Shown here: positions 63,972 through 64,000 of the stretch, one piece after another
Layout of the letters: each line of letters opens with the position of its first letter
Position numbering within the stretch: the stretch's first letter is position 1
DNA from: Chitinophagaceae bacterium
Lineage (GTDB): Bacteria; Bacteroidota; Bacteroidia; Chitinophagales; Chitinophagaceae
Direction of reading: 5' to 3'
Assembly: GCA_016708765.1 (NCBI GenBank)
Contig: JADJFD010000003.1
Location: 544,280 to 608,279 of the forward strand
Length of the DNA stretch: 64,000 nucleotides
The notes under the pieces: model-generated
Told to the model about the DNA's origin: nothing
Databases searched by the model: none
Seen by the model: the letters and a program-made list of their open reading frames with translations, nothing else
Position numbers and translations under genes: made by a program

Positions 63972-64000
63972 CGCGAAGTAGAGCAGCAGTAGCTCGACGG
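63972..64000 (+). tRNA. tRNA-fMet, first 29 bases (runs off window)
   Basis: CGCGAAG (acceptor 5' side), TA at positions 8-9, D stem GAGC/GCTC, then GACGG. The unpaired-type C1 start and the GTAGAGCAG...TAGCTCG pattern are those of bacterial initiator tRNA, CAU anticodon expected just beyond the edge. The D loop as read lacks one of the usual two G (CAGTA in place of CAGGTA). A second G may be missing through a base-call error. Confidence 0.6.

Overview
The window reads as a chromosomal segment of a low-GC Bacteroidota, most likely a Chitinophagaceae-type bacterium. The evidence is a type III glutamine synthetase, TonB-dependent receptors with carboxypeptidase-regulatory N-domains, GLPGLI-like and GIN/DUF2807 secreted proteins, plant-type long IspH, many short lipoproteins, no Shine-Dalgarno sequences, and repeated use of the Bacteroidota promoter element TAnnTTTG just upstream of starts. 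It is mostly housekeeping. I see no CRISPR array, prophage, transposase or recognisable defence island, apart from one small toxin-antitoxin pair.

Layout. 1-2.9 kb: a minus-strand redox/oxidative-stress group (DsbA-like thiol oxidoreductase, NADPH-dependent FMN reductase, catalase). 3.2-5.7 kb: a small accessory patch with a RelE/ParE-type toxin-antitoxin pair between two copies of a 33-bp direct repeat, several GC-rich hairpins, a 20-bp perfect palindrome, a gene cut by one in-frame stop, and a 49-bp tandem duplication. 5.7-12.7 kb: a TonB receptor, a membrane protein with a disrupted start, rpe, a TPR lipoprotein, a TolB-like PD40 lipoprotein, a four-helix membrane protein and a YfcE-type phosphodiesterase. 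12.9-17 kb: a 1339-residue secreted protein ending in two groups of three ricin-like repeats. 17-27 kb: hmgA, glnN, a polytopic membrane protein, purL-hldD, a fasciclin lipoprotein and proC. 27-32 kb: a membrane-anchored sulfatase-fold protein, a small export-family protein, a Cys/His-repeat lipoprotein, an amidohydrolase and a lipoprotein. 32-47 kb: pyrG, yidC, TPR protein, comA-aroE (overlapping), thioesterase, an ECF sigma/anti-sigma pair, rdgB, ilvE, rpsL-rpsG and icd.

47-64 kb: a Crp/Fnr regulator; a DtxR/MntR repressor and ZIP transporter pair with a near-perfect operator; a divergent alpha-glucan phosphorylase; ispH; a GH13 amylase lipoprotein; a Do-type protease; a LuxC-like acyl-CoA reductase divergent from a ferredoxin; ddl, a PASTA protein and a rhodanese. 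Next comes a TonB receptor controlled by a TPP riboswitch (so probably for thiamine or a precursor), then a GIN-domain protein and the first 29 bases of an initiator tRNA.

A recurring oddity is reading-frame damage by single-base indels: glgP, ddl, the thiamine receptor, the GIN-domain gene, and the small membrane protein at 8.3-8.7 kb. Several lie at short A/T runs, and one hits an essential gene (ddl). This suggests indel errors in the assembly as much as true pseudogenes.
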